This document shows, piece by piece, positions 45,889 to 57,942 of a DNA stretch of 64,000 bases. Under the pieces are notes generated by a model, which saw only the letters and a list, made by a program, of their open reading frames with translations, was not told where the DNA came from and ran no database searches. Source of the DNA: Strigamia acuminata (taxonomy: Eukaryota > Arthropoda > Chilopoda > Geophilomorpha > Linotaeniidae); assembly GCA_949358305.1 (NCBI GenBank), contig OX442323.1, positions 7,130,001 through 7,194,000 of the forward strand, written 5' to 3'. Each line of letters begins with the position of its first letter. Within the stretch, counting starts at the first letter, position 1. Both the position numbers and the translations under genes were made by a program.

Positions 45889-48800
45889 ATGGCCGCTTCG
45901 GATGACGACCACAGCAGCATCAACCTGAGCTTTCGACTGCGGCGCGGCTCGAGCGACTCGCGCGACTCTTTCTACATGGACTTCGACAAAGGCATCGACT
46001 CCGACATCGACATGGAACCGTGCACGCGCGCCGAGGACCAGCCCACCAGTGCCAACGACTGCACGCTCAGTTCGTGCGAGGACGAGACGGACGACGGCGA
46101 ACACGGGGAGAACGACATCGATCAAGGGGACGAGGGGGCGGTCAGCGAAGAAAAAACAAAGTAGGTCCGCCCTAAATGCCCACACCTTTTGTTTACGCAC
46201 ATGTTTGGAGTGTCAGGGGGTCATTGTGCTCGCACAATTGCAGTGAGTGGTGGAAACGAGTACAGGTGTGCGCGGTGAATCATATAAACTCGTTGCCCAC
46301 AATTCCGTACGAAAATCACTCAAAATTACTCAAAAATCGTTAGAAATCTTTAAAATCGCTAAAAATCAGTCAAAAATCGAACAAAATCAGTCAAAAAACG
46401 ATCAAAATCAGTCAAAAATCGCTCAAAATCGCTCAAAATCAGTCAAAAATCGCTCAAAATCACCGAAAAATCGCAAAATTTCAGTCTTTTTCCATCACTA
46501 ATTCATTTTTATTTAATGAACTAATAATAAATTAAGTTCGGTCTACTCCACCCACATTCCTTTAGTCAGATAAAAAATCCAGAATTTAAGTGACATCATC
46601 TGGATTCCCCTCTTTCGCGGACCCCCGAGTGAATCATGAGCAATGCAATCATTCCAGAACAGCAAATTGAGGCTGTGTTTCCATTTAAAAGTGTGAACCA
46701 AAAAAAATACGACAATTTATCTCATCTTTATAAAAAAAAAATAGTAAAACTAAATTCGGCAGATAAATTGATGCCACAGCGACTGTTCGCTGAAGCTGCA
46801 AATAGATAAAAGTAGCTCCAAACTCGCACAAAGAGAGTCGAGCACGTTTCCTGTGGAGGAAAGTGCACAATGAACGACTCAAAGTCATGAACAGGTCAGT
46901 GAAAAACCAGTTTTACTCGCTGGAGAAAGGAAGGAAGGAAGGACACACCTCCTTTAAAAGGAACCACAGAAAGAGACAGAACTCATTTACACGCTTTAAT
47001 TGAAACGTCTCTTTAAATATTACAATTCTTCGCATCCCCCGTCCACTTAAAACCCAATGAATATAAAAGCAGAATAAATATAAATCCCCTTTTCTATCTA
47101 ACCGAATCTGGCGATTTGATTACAGAGATGGGGGTTGGGAATAAAAAAGCACGTCATCCTCCCTCACATTCCGACACAAAGAAAAGCGTGTGTAAATTTA
47201 GACACATTTTTTGTTTGCTTTAACAAGTCAACACACTTCTGCGTCGCCTATAAATATGTTTACACTAAGATTAGTGTAACCTACATCCTTTTCCTCTCTG
47301 TTTTCTAGCTGGGTCGGCATACAAAGACCCACAGAAGGGCACCAGACGCTGCACGCACCGAGCCCTATCAGTCAGGGCCATATGTTAGCCAGTCCCGAGC
47401 CCACTTCGTTGGTATCGTCTCGCGGAAACTCGTTGCCCAAGCTGCCAAATGGAAGCATAGATCACAAAAGTCCTGCGCGGAACATACACTCTTGCGATGC
47501 CGTCGCGAGACCGAGACCAAATAACGGACATTACCATAGGTAAATATCGATATACATTGTCGACATTTACGGATAACAATTGTCTGTAAACATCGATGTA
47601 CATCGTCGACATTTACGGATAATAATTGTCCGTAATTGTCCGATTTAATCCATGAGTGCATTGTAAGTGAGCCCACCTATCGTTACTTTCAATCCTGATA
47701 ATTTAAATAAAGCTTTTGATGTTTATCGGGAATTGTCCGTAAATATCGATATACATCGTCGACATTTACAGATAATAATTGTCCGTAAACATCGATTCAC
47801 ATCGTCGACATTTACGGATAATAATTGTCCGCAAATATCGATGCATATCGTCGACATTTACGGATAATAATTGCCCGATTTAATCCATGAGTGCATTGTA
47901 AGTGAGCCCACCTATCGTTACTTTCAATCCTGATAATTTAAATAAAGCTTTTGATGTTTATCGCGAATTGTCCGTAAATATCTCTATACAACGTCGACAT
48001 TTACAGATAATAATTGTCCGTAAATATCGATTCACATCGTCGACATTTACAGATAATAATTGTCCGTAAATATCGATATACATCGTCGACATTTACGGAT
48101 AATAATTGTCTGTAAATATCGATGTACATCATCGACATTTATGGATAATAATTGTCCGTAAACATCGATGTATATTGTCGACATTTATGGATAATAATTG
48201 TCCGTAAATATCGATTCACATCGTCGACATTTACGGATAATAATTGTCCGATTTAATCCATGAGTGCATTGTAAGTGAGCCCACCTATCATTACTTTCAA
48301 TCCTGATAATTTAAATAAAGTTTTTGATGTTTATCGCGTTTATCGACGTTGGGGATGAACTTTCGTCTTTGATACGGAGCTATCAATGCGATCAAAGCTT
48401 GTCGAGGCGGTCACCGACACAAACAAAAGTCGAGATGGCCTCGAGAAAGAACGCTACTGTCACCATTGTTCCTTTTGTCGTCGATAAAGACATTCCTTCT
48501 TGTTTATCTAGCATTTCTAGGAACAGACTCGAAACGGCACCGCCATCGCTGATCGACATGTCGCCACCGTCGACACCGACAGGTGCCGATCACTACATCA
48601 TGAAATACTCAGGAAAAGAGGACGACGACGACGATGTTTTCGCCCAAAAGCCTTCCAGGTAACCTTAAAATACTTAATCACACAGCGTGGTCGTTCATTT
48701 TCCACTCGCCCACGACCCTCGTCCCCCTGATGGATTTCCCGTGTAAACATTTACAGCTGGTGTTGAAAACTTGTGTCAAAACATTCTTTTGTGTTGTTTT

Positions 48801-50885
48801 ATTAACTAAGTGATTTTTTTCTCTGGATTTAGGTATAAGAATATCAAGCCAAAATACGTGTAAGTATTTTTTTTCGTTAATTTTTGTGGATAAATGCAAA
48901 TTTGATTGTTTTTAAATTATTTTAGCGATACTTTGGTGGTGGTTCTGTCCGCCATGTATGCCAAAATGTTGGTAGTGATGGGCGTTGGTTTCCCACTGGC
49001 AGAAGTCATCTCATCTCACATCACCACTTCCTTTTTTGTGGTGAGTTTTGTTAGTTGTGGTGAGTTTTGTTTGCTAATTGCGCGTGATTCGTCTTCCAGG
49101 TTTTCTATTTGTACTTGTATTTCGGGAGCATACTCTTCCTCATTTACGCGTACACCTTCCTACTGCGGAGAAACTCGCAGACAGCAACATCAAAGTCACT
49201 GTTCAAGTCTTCCAAGGACAATATCCAACAGAATAAAAACGGAGATACGATTAATCCAGATTTAAGCTGGAAGAAGAAGAGAGTGGAAGAAGCCGGTGTT
49301 CACTGCGGTAGTTTTTACCTCAGAATGGGCGCTGTAGGTAGGAAAAGTCGCCACGAAAATGTGAAATAGAGATCGTAGTTGATTTTTTCGTGTTTTTAAA
49401 GCGTTTGGGATCGGAAGCATGATTTATTCGGGATTGGAATTTGGACAGTTTTTTGAATTGGACCCAAACTCGGCTTGTTACAGCATCCTCGTCGCTATCA
49501 CACCGTGCACTCAAATGGCGTTTACGTTCATCCAACTCTACTTCATATTTCTCAACTCGAAGGTAAAAAATAAATAAATATTTTTATTTTTTTTTATTTT
49601 TTTGTCGTTTTGTAGATGTGCATTTACAAGTACAAAAACTTGGCTCGATTTGGTCTCATGCACATGGTGGCAACGAACCTCTGCATCTGGCTCAACGTGC
49701 TCATTCAAGAATCGAAACACGAAATTCTGGCCTTCGCCGACCATTCGATGAATGGAAATCAAATTTTTCCGACCACTTTTTCATCTTCAGAATCACTCGT
49801 TCTTCCTCAATACAACTCATTCATGGAAATGGATGTAATCAACTCATCGTTCGGTAAGTCAAAAACAACAAAACAAAAAAACAAACAAAACAAATCCTCC
49901 ACTTTCAGAAGACACTGCCGACATAATGACCCAACTGGACAACTCCTCCCACCACCGAGCGACGAGGGGCCTCCAAAACCACTTAATAATCGACACCCAG
50001 TGCCGCCGAATCAACATAATGGGCCAACTCGTCCAAGACGCCAGCCCGTTCCTATTCCCCTGCACGATCGAATACAGCCTCATCAGCGCCGCCATCCTCT
50101 ACATAATGTGGAAGAACATCGGCCGACAAGTGCGCTCCCAACACAACTCCATCAGCAGCGAGTTGTCCATAGTGACCACTTCCAGACGCCACCACTACAG
50201 CGTCGACTGTGCGCACGCCAACAAGGGTCTCTTCACGGGCATCCTCATCCTAGTGCTGGCCATCATCAGCCTCATCCTCTTCTTCGTGCTCATCAACAAG
50301 CCCGAGTTCAAGGAACTGGCCGTGCTGGAGGCGCACATCTGCGAGCTCGTGCTCTACTCGCTGTGCACGGTGGCCACCTTCATCGCCGTCTACCAGGTGC
50401 GCGAGATGCGCTACAACCCGCACAAGTACATCGAACTCGACAACATCTTGTTGGTCGTGGCACAGACCGGCGTCTACTTGTTCGCCATCTTCTGCATCAT
50501 TGGAGGCCACTTCGCGATGGACGGCAGCTCCATTCTGGTGCTTCTGACGGCGCTCGGCAATCTGGTGCAGGCGACCGTGCAGACCATTTTCATTTTGGAC
50601 GCCACGCGGCGCCAGGCTATTTCGAGCGACCAGATGCGGCGTAAGCCCGGTCGGGAGATGATCACTTTTCTGCTCGTTTGTAATTTCGCGATGTGGGCCA
50701 TTAACACGCTGGAGAGTCGCAGGGCGGACTCGAATCCGGTGCAGCTCAATTTTTACGGATTCTGGGCTTGGACTATCATTTCGCACGTCAGCACGCCGTT
50801 GGCCATTTTCTTCCGATTTCATTCCACGGTGTGTCTGTGCGAGATCTGGAAAAAGATTTACAAGCCGAAACCCGACCGGCTTTAA
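45889..50885 (+). CDS. Otopetrin-type proton channel 1
   Basis: Exons 45889-46160, 47309-47539, 48380-48658 (start could be 48398), 48833-48859, 48926-49040, 49100-49337, 49402-49562, 49616-49853 and 49909-50885; 845 residues, all phases consistent. Otopetrins are plasma-membrane proton-selective channels with twelve membrane segments. Recognised blocks: DTLVVVLSAMYAKMLVVMGV, GSFYLRMGAVGFGIGSMIY, RFGLMHMVATNLCIW, QESKHEIL, ASPFLFPCTIEYSLI, KPGREMITFLLVCNFAMW and the C-terminal FRFHSTVCLCEIWK. The N-terminus of about 270 residues is Asp/Glu/Ser-rich and predicted cytosolic; it is far longer than in the neighbours. Intron 2 holds a minisatellite. Confidence 0.9.
46300..46485. repeat. Short tandem repeat in intron 1 of otopetrin gene 1
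   Basis: Around eight imperfect units of AAAATCAGTCAAAAATCG type. The open frame across them is spurious. Confidence 0.8.
47540..48345. repeat. Higher-order minisatellite in intron 2 of otopetrin gene 1
   Basis: A unit of about 47 bp (CGACATTTACGGATAATAAT then TGTCCGTAAATATCGAT) repeats. Three times it is followed by a longer segment starting GATTTAATCCATGAGTGCAT and ending TTTTGATGTTTATCG. The last copy abuts the acceptor region of exon 3. Confidence 0.9.
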
Positions 50886-51317
50886 AGAATATTTTTTAAT
50901 TTTTAATTTTTTTTCTTTCTTTCTATTTTAATGACATCATATCATGAAAACAGTATTGTCATTTTTCATCTGCTCTTGTAAATTTTATTTTCATTTTTAT
51001 TCTCTGCTCATATGAACAAATATCATGAAATCCTCTCAAACTGCACGCGATGTATACTTGTTCGTATACTTGGCACTAGGTGACCCATTTTTATGCTTTA
51101 AAGTGGTTGAGAATGTCAAGAAATTTTTTTTTGTTCTTTATAAAGTCGAGTGGAAACTTCAAGTGCCTGCATGAACTGCAGAAGTATTTTTATCTCCGTG
51201 CTCTACAAGAGGATTTAGTAACTGCATTCGAAAATCCCCTCAAAAAATTAAATTAAATTAAATTATTATTATTATTATCCTGCTGTAATTTCACTTACAA
51301 ATGCCGGTAAAAACAGA

Positions 51318-51445
51318 AGGTGCATTCAAAAATTCTAAAACGTATGCAAAACTCGTTTCGTGTTTGTACGTGACGTCATTCCCATGACGTCACGTACAAA
51401 CACGAAACGAGTTTTAGAGGCGTTTTAGAGTTTTTGAATGCACCT
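51318..51445. mobile_element. Foldback (palindromic) MITE
   Basis: AGGTGCATTCAAAAA at the left end and TTTTTGAATGCACCT at the right end are inverted. The arms pair over about 61 bases with few mismatches around a 6-base loop. Each arm ends in TGACGTCA next to the loop. Confidence 0.85.
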
Positions 51446-51503
51446 AGAGTCTATCGGTAGTCCGGTCATGAACAAAGGATAAAATCCATATGTATCCATA
51501 TGT

Positions 51504-51826
51504 CGGGGATTCCCAAACTTTTTAGCATCGCAACCCATTTTTAAGCAAGACGATCTTCCGCGCCCCACTTCATCTACCGGTGCATTAAATTATTCAAAAA
51601 CGAACTACTAAATATCCATAATAGAATTGATTCTAAGCTCACAAACTGAAATGATTTGAATTTGGCAGTTATGTATTGTCCAGATAGAATAGACTCTTCT
51701 AGGCGACAAGACAAGTGCACTATTCTAGGCGACATCATGTCTGCAATTTAGTTAGATTGTTACAATTGTGCCGTTGCGCCCCACCAAAAATCAGCTCGCG
51801 CGCCTCACAGTTTGGGAAACGCTGGT
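51504..51826. mobile_element. hAT-like non-autonomous element (degenerate)
   Basis: The left end has GGATTCCCAAACTTTTTAGC and the right end CAGTTTGGGAAACGCTGG, an imperfect inverted pair typical of a common hAT MITE group containing GCGCCCCAC segments. Borders are approximate. Confidence 0.55.
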
Positions 51827-52813
51827 CACTCATTGCTGGCCAACTAAGCATGTTTGTTACTTGTTGTTATCCCAAAATACAGTGCGGCTATCGGTGGCAA
51901 AACGCTCTGAACATGTGGATACGTGTCCATGTTATCCTTGGTTTCATGGCACTATAGCGGCATGCCACTTAAAATTAGATAATACGGTATACAAAATATA
52001 ATACAGAACAAAGTTATTCGAAGTATTAACATTCATCGAAACAAATTAAATTAGACTTTTCGAGTGCAGTTATTGATAAATTAAACGTGATGCGTTTTTT
52101 CTGATTGTATCAAACTCAATCAAACGCTAATCAAATATCGAGGGAACAAATTTTTGACGTGCTCTTAAAACTGAATTAAAATTGAATTTTTTCAAGAAAA
52201 AAAAAATGTATTTTCCAAATCCTAGAACCGTTTCGATAAAAATAAAACTCAAATCTTGCTGCTTTTTATATACATATTTTAAATCTATCGCTATTAAAAT
52301 AGAAAAACTTTTAAAAAATTCTTATATATATTATATATATATTTATACGGACAATGTCATTGGCTAGTAAATATGGTACGGTAGTATTTAAGTGAAACCA
52401 ACAAATCACGTAGGAAATGAAATCCTTTCATTTTTAGCAATATTTTCTTATTAAATAAATCAAGCTCGGTGCAATAGGTGAGAATAACATGTAAACTAAT
52501 TGATGTACTGTGATCAAGCAGTTTTTTTTATTTCCCCGTATAATCCCTTGCTTTTTTAGTTGATCGTTGAAAAATCCAATAACGTGTTAGTTCTGTACAA
52601 AACCTGTGGAGTGAAATGACTGAGAATTTTGTACCTGTGTTTTCATCATATTTTACACAAATAAAAAGACATTTTTTGTGGATACAAATCGACTGCAGCA
52701 TCGTTTCATACATGTAAAACCTAAAAAGCTATCGAATCCGCCATTAAACGATAGAATAAAATGGAAAAGCACAAATGGCAGGGGTGAATGACACAACAAG
52801 AATCGCAGGTGAA

Positions 52814-52852
<39 letters not shown>

Positions 52853-52892
52853 AAGGTCTTAAATCAGCTCTTTTCAAACTAACTCGTGTAAT

Positions 52893-53356
52893 TTACCGTA
52901 CTTTGTGGACGATAAGACAATTTTTATTTAAAAAAAATATGTTTTTATTACAAAAAGTCTTAAATTTCATTTTTAATTATTTTTTTTCATAATTTCCCGA
53001 TTTATTTTCATGGGTATCCCCAAGGCCGGATTTACGTATAAGCAAAATAAGCATGTGCTTAGGGCCCCCGTAAAAATCCCATAATTACCCACAAAAAAAT
53101 GTTATAATGATTTTATGTCTTTAAATCGGAAATATAATATATATTTTTAACTTTGTAACTAATTTCTTTCTTTGTTGCATATGTATTTATATTTATTACA
53201 TATAAAAGGGATAATAATAAGTGTATTTTTTAGATTTTTTAAAATTTTGTGCTTAGGGGGCCTGCAATACCTAAATCCGGACCATAAAACGCACCCCAAT
53301 TTTTGATCGACTTTTCAAAGTAAAAAAGTGCATCTTATGGTCCGCAAAATACAGTC
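52893..53356. mobile_element. Nested small DNA elements
   Basis: TTACCGTACTTTGTGGACGA near 52892 recurs inverted and diverged near 53335-53356 (TTATGGTCCGCAAAATACAG). Between them, CCGGATTTACGTATAAGC (53027) and ATACCTAAATCCGG (to 53280) bound a hAT-type MITE with GTGCTTAGGG segments. The outer pairing is less sure than the inner. Confidence 0.45.
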
Positions 53357-54312
53357 GTCGCGAACCGGTATCATATTTTGTCCCACTAAATTTCCTTGGT
53401 TTCCCACTAAACAAAAACTAAATCTCCCACTAACTGACTTTTTCACTAAATTACGCCAATGTAATGACATAAAAACGTAAACCTGATATTAAAACTTAGA
53501 AAATAAAAATATTTGCAACACTAGATTAAATATTAACATTAATAAGATTATGCGCACTAAATAAACTCCAAAATTTCCTCCGCACAAAGCCACAAAGGAA
53601 TTATTTGCTTCTCCGCCACATTGTGCAGAATTTTCCACTTAAAATATCAAAAAATCCATCCCAGACACCAAAAATTTCAATTTGGAAACATGACCCGTAA
53701 AGACCATTGAGATTGGCTTCACTGCACACACATCCTGATAAAAAAAAAAACCCTGAAAACAGGATAAAACCAAGCAAGAAAATCCCCTTTAAAACAACCC
53801 AATAACTCAACAACCAACAACAAATCCTTCACCTATTATAAAAGTTCAACATCCTTTAATCAACTCCGCGTCGTTTTCTACAGCAAAATGCCGGCCTGAT
53901 CCAAATTCAAGACAAACATTTAATCTTTAGTCCTTGAACAGTCGAACGATGCGAACAAAAGTACAATAGTCTCACGAAATTATCTCCTGACCACGCCACG
54001 TGTGAGAATTGCTTCAATAAACATTGACTTAGCTCTGACTCAACGTACTGTAAGTACAATCGCGCTTTAAAACCTATTTTCCACATTAGTGGCACTTACA
54101 CAGCGAAAAATAAAAGCATTTATAGGTAAATAATATGTTTTCCTTTCTTTCTCTTCAGAAAATCGTGTCAGAATTGTCAGAATGCCAATAAGTAAACAAA
54201 TTAAAAATGTTGCGCCTGCTCGACACTTTCTCGTCGTTCAATAAATACGGTATTCACTTACTTGTGTGTTATTGGCACGTTAGCAAGATCGATCGTTATT
54301 TCCACACATGAT

Positions 54313-57300
54313 ATGATAATCCAGAGGGAACCAACGTCTGTCATGGGTACGGTCGAGCTGCTTCCATTGACTTTCCACAGCAGTAACAATTCGCCGCTCC
54401 CATCGATTGAGACGAAATCAACTCTGAAAAAAGCAAACGATGTCATGAGAAAAACACTAGAAAGGTACAAAAAAAAATAATAAAATATAAAAATTAATAA
54501 AAAAAATTTTTTTATAAAAATTAATAATTTTTGTCTATTTTACGAAAAAAGGGATACATTGGTTGTGATTTTAAGTGCTACTTATGCAAAGTAAATATAA
54601 ATATTTTTTTTTAATTTAATTTTTATGATAATAATAAAATTTTCTATTTAGACTTCTCATATCAATGGGAATAGCTTATCCCTTAGCTGAAGTGATTTCG
54701 TTGCAAATCAGAGATTCATTCTATGTGGTGAGTAACTCAATCATCCATTTCAGCAAATTTTAATTAAATTAAATTAAATTAAAAATCTAATATTTTTTTT
54801 AACCTTGAACCACTAACTATCAACTTGGTTACCAAACCAACAAGATAATAAAACGGACTAACAAGTACACAACAAAATTTGCACCCACACTGGCCACTGG
54901 CAACCCATTAAAACTAGAATCCACTTGCTGAATCTAGTTCTAATGATAACTATAACCAAAAAATTTAATTTCCTTTAATTCCCAGGGTTTCTACCTCTAT
55001 TTATACCTGGTGAGCATCGCATTTCTAATATACACCCACGCAGTTTTATTGCGCACCAGTGACAACATCGGTCACCGCCAGGTCCGCCACCAACTCCCAG
55101 ACCCCTTCTCCGCCATCAAACGACACATCTTGGGCTCCAGAAGCTTCTCGACGGGCGACTGTGACGTGGAGATGGGCGAGAAAAAACGCGACCGCCACAA
55201 AAGCATCCCAGAAATGCGAAAATGCGGCAGTTTCTACCTGCGAGTCGGAGCCATAGGTACCTAATTAGTACCTACTACACACACAATAGCTGCGTTCAAT
55301 TCTAAAATAGCTTTTAAAAACCGTTTTTCATCGTTTTCCACATTACACAAAACATAAGTTTACATCTAACTCCCACGGCTGCGATGCTTTAATTACCTCG
55401 CGCACTTGGACGCTGCAACGGGCGTGCAATATGCTAACCGCAGGTGTCACTGCTAATTGTGTTGAAGGAGACGCGCCATTTAACTACCAATTTGAGGCTT
55501 TCGACCTTAACAAACAATTTTTTTTTTACTTTTTATTACAACTAAATTTCCACAAGGGATTGGTGAGGAGTGCCTCAATTAGCTTCGAAAGCGCTTACTC
55601 GGGGAAGGATTTGCTTCCAAGTTGCCGAATTATCTGCAATGGTGGATGTTTATTTATTTATTTATTTAGTGCACTCCAGAGGTATCGAGGGGAGATTTAT
55701 AATGCTTGGTAAAGCATGAAATGACTGTTGTGGTGTATATATTTGAGATTGGCATATACGAGTGAGGATCTGGCAGTAAGCGCTTCATGCACCTGTTGGT
55801 GGTCAGGCCAGTCGTCTAGTGGGCCACTTGTCTGGGCTAAATTAAAGGATCCAAAGGGAGTCTGGACTATCTAAAGGACTCACGGTTAACGTTCAAAATG
55901 CATTTCTTAACATAAAAATGCATTTTTCTTCTAAAAGCGCATTTGTTTCTTCCCAAAAATGCATTTTTCATCCCAAAAATGCATTTTTCATCCCAAAAAT
56001 GCATTTTTCATCCCAAAAATGCATTTTTCATCCCAAAAATGCATTTTTCATCCCAAAAATGCATTTTTCATCCCAAAAATGCATTTTTTTCGTCTAAAAA
56101 TCGAATTTTTTCTTCCAAAAATCGAATTTTTTCTTCCAAAAATCGAATTTTTTCTTCCAAAAATCGAATTTTTTCTTCCAAAAATGCATTTTTTCCTCTA
56201 AAACTCAATTTTTTTTTCTTCCAAAAATGCATTTTTCCTCTAAAAATTGATTTTTTTTCTTCTAAAAATGCATTTTTTTCCTCTCTAAATATGCATTTTT
56301 TTCCTCTAAAAATGCATTTTTTTCCTCTAAAAATGCATTTCTTCCTCTAAAAATGCATTTTTTCCTTTAGAGATCGATTTTTTTTTCTTCCAAAAATGCA
56401 TTTTTTCCTTTAAAAATCGATTTTTTTCCTTCTAAAAATCGATTTTTTTCTTCTAAAAATGCATTTTTCCTTCCCAAAAATGCATTTTTTATAAGAAAAT
56501 GACTCCAGAACCTAACAAATTTTTTCCACCCAACAGCTTTTGGCATCGGCAGCATGATCTACTCCGGACTCGAATTCGTCCAATTCTTCGAAGTCGGCTC
56601 CCTTCCCGAGTGCTACACAGCAGTCGACGCCTTAAAACCCTGCATCCACATGGCATTCACCTTCATCCAACTCTACTTCATCTTCCTCAAATCCAAAGTA
56701 AACAAACCAAACAAAAAAAAAAAAAAAAAAAATCTCCACAAACCCAAAACTTAACCATTCAAACACCCACAGATGAGCATCCACAAATACCAAACGGTCG
56801 CCCGCTTCGGCCTCATGCACATGGTCGCCACCAACGTCTGCGTCTGGCTCCTCATGGTCGTCCAAGAATCCAAACACGAAATCCTCCACATGCTCATGCA
56901 AGAAGCCCACAAAGACCACGACCACCAATCCAACAAATCCACCCACAACTCATCCCTCGCCTGCACCAAACCCGAGCACAAATCCTTCGACCCCGCCACA
57001 GAAATCTTCCAGCTCTGCCAACGCCAAAACGTCTTGGGCGAACTCGTCCAAAAAGCCAGTCCCTTCCTCTTCCCCTGCACCATCGAGTACAGCCTCATCT
57101 GCGCCGCCATCTCCTACATGATGTGGAAGAACATCGGCCGCGGCGGAACCCCAAAAACCTCCCGAACGCGCGAAAAATCCGGCCGTTGGTCGCCCCCGCT
57201 CAAGCACCACTACAGCGTCGACTGCACGCACACGATGCGCGGTCTCTTCACCGGCATCCTCGTGCTCGTGGCCGCCGTCATCAGCGTCATCCTCTTCTTC

Positions 57301-57942
57301 GTCTTCTACCACCACCCGGAGTACCGGCAGATGGCCGTCGTCGAGGCGTACGCTGGCGAGTTGGTGCTCTTCTCCGGCACGACCATCGCCGTGTTCATCG
57401 CCATGGCGCAGATCCGCCACTTGCCCTACGCCAGTCACCGCAACATCGAACTGGACAGCATTTTGCTCATCGTGGCGCAGCTGGGCGTTTATTTCTTCTC
57501 CATTTTCGGTATTATAAGTGGCCATTTGTCGCCGCCGAGCAGCGCCGCCACGCTGGTCATTCTCACGTCGTTTTCGCGGCTGTTCCAGGCGACTTGTCAG
57601 ACGGTTTTCATCCTGGACGCGTCGCAGAGGACGGCGGTGACGGCCGAGTCGGCGACGAATAAGCCGGGGAGGGAGATGATCACGTTGTTGTTGGTTTGCA
57701 ATTTCGCCATGTGGATCATAAAGACTTTGAAGACGGGTCGCACGGAGTCGAATCCGGTGCAGTTGGACTTCTACGGGCCGTGGGGGTGGGCTATTATCAA
57801 CAGAGTGAGCACTCCGCCCGCCATTTTTTATCGTTTTCATTCCACGGTGTGTCTGTGCGAGATTTGGAAAAAGTTGTATAAGATTAAAAAGTCGGAAGGA
57901 GACACGACGAGCGATACACCGAGTTTGGACGAAGCAATTTAA
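54313..57942 (+). CDS. Otopetrin-type proton channel 2
   Basis: Exons 54313-54464, 54552-54590, 54652-54727, 54986-55256, 56537-56697 and 56773-57942; 622 residues, phases consistent. The start is the first ATG after an acceptor-like TTAG at 54283; an upstream leader exon ending 54049 is possible. It shows the same blocks as gene 1 (DTLVVILSATYAKLLISMGI, GSFYLRVGAIGFGIGSMIY, RFGLMHMVATNVCVW, KASPFLFPCTIEYSLI, FHSTVCLCEIWKKLYK) with a short cytosolic N-terminus. The last exon is uninterrupted, unlike gene 1. The intron at 55257-56536 holds a tandem array. Confidence 0.9.
55258..56536. repeat. ATGCATTTTT-type tandem array in an intron of otopetrin gene 2
   Basis: From about 55897 to 56490, units of about 20 bp such as AAAAATGCATTTTTCATCCC run head to tail, with later variants TTCTTCCAAAAATCG. 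A (TTTA)n-containing retroelement tail near 55650 precedes it. Long frames here are spurious. Confidence 0.85.

Larger units (their letters stand above)
50886..54280. other. Intergenic DNA between otopetrin genes 1 and 2, rich in MITEs
   Basis: Contains a 128-bp palindrome, a hAT-like element, an (AAAT)n microsatellite at 52811-52854 and nested small elements at 52.9-53.36 kb. A splice-donor-like ACTGTAAGT at 54047 may end a leader exon of otopetrin gene 2. No coding gene is seen. Confidence 0.5.

Noticed and set aside
50250-50822. 190-codon minus-strand frame
   Set aside because: Antisense to the last exon of otopetrin gene 1.
56499-57662. 387-codon plus-strand frame rich in His, Arg and Pro
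   Set aside because: Out-of-frame reading of the otopetrin 2 exons; it crosses a true intron and has no family features.
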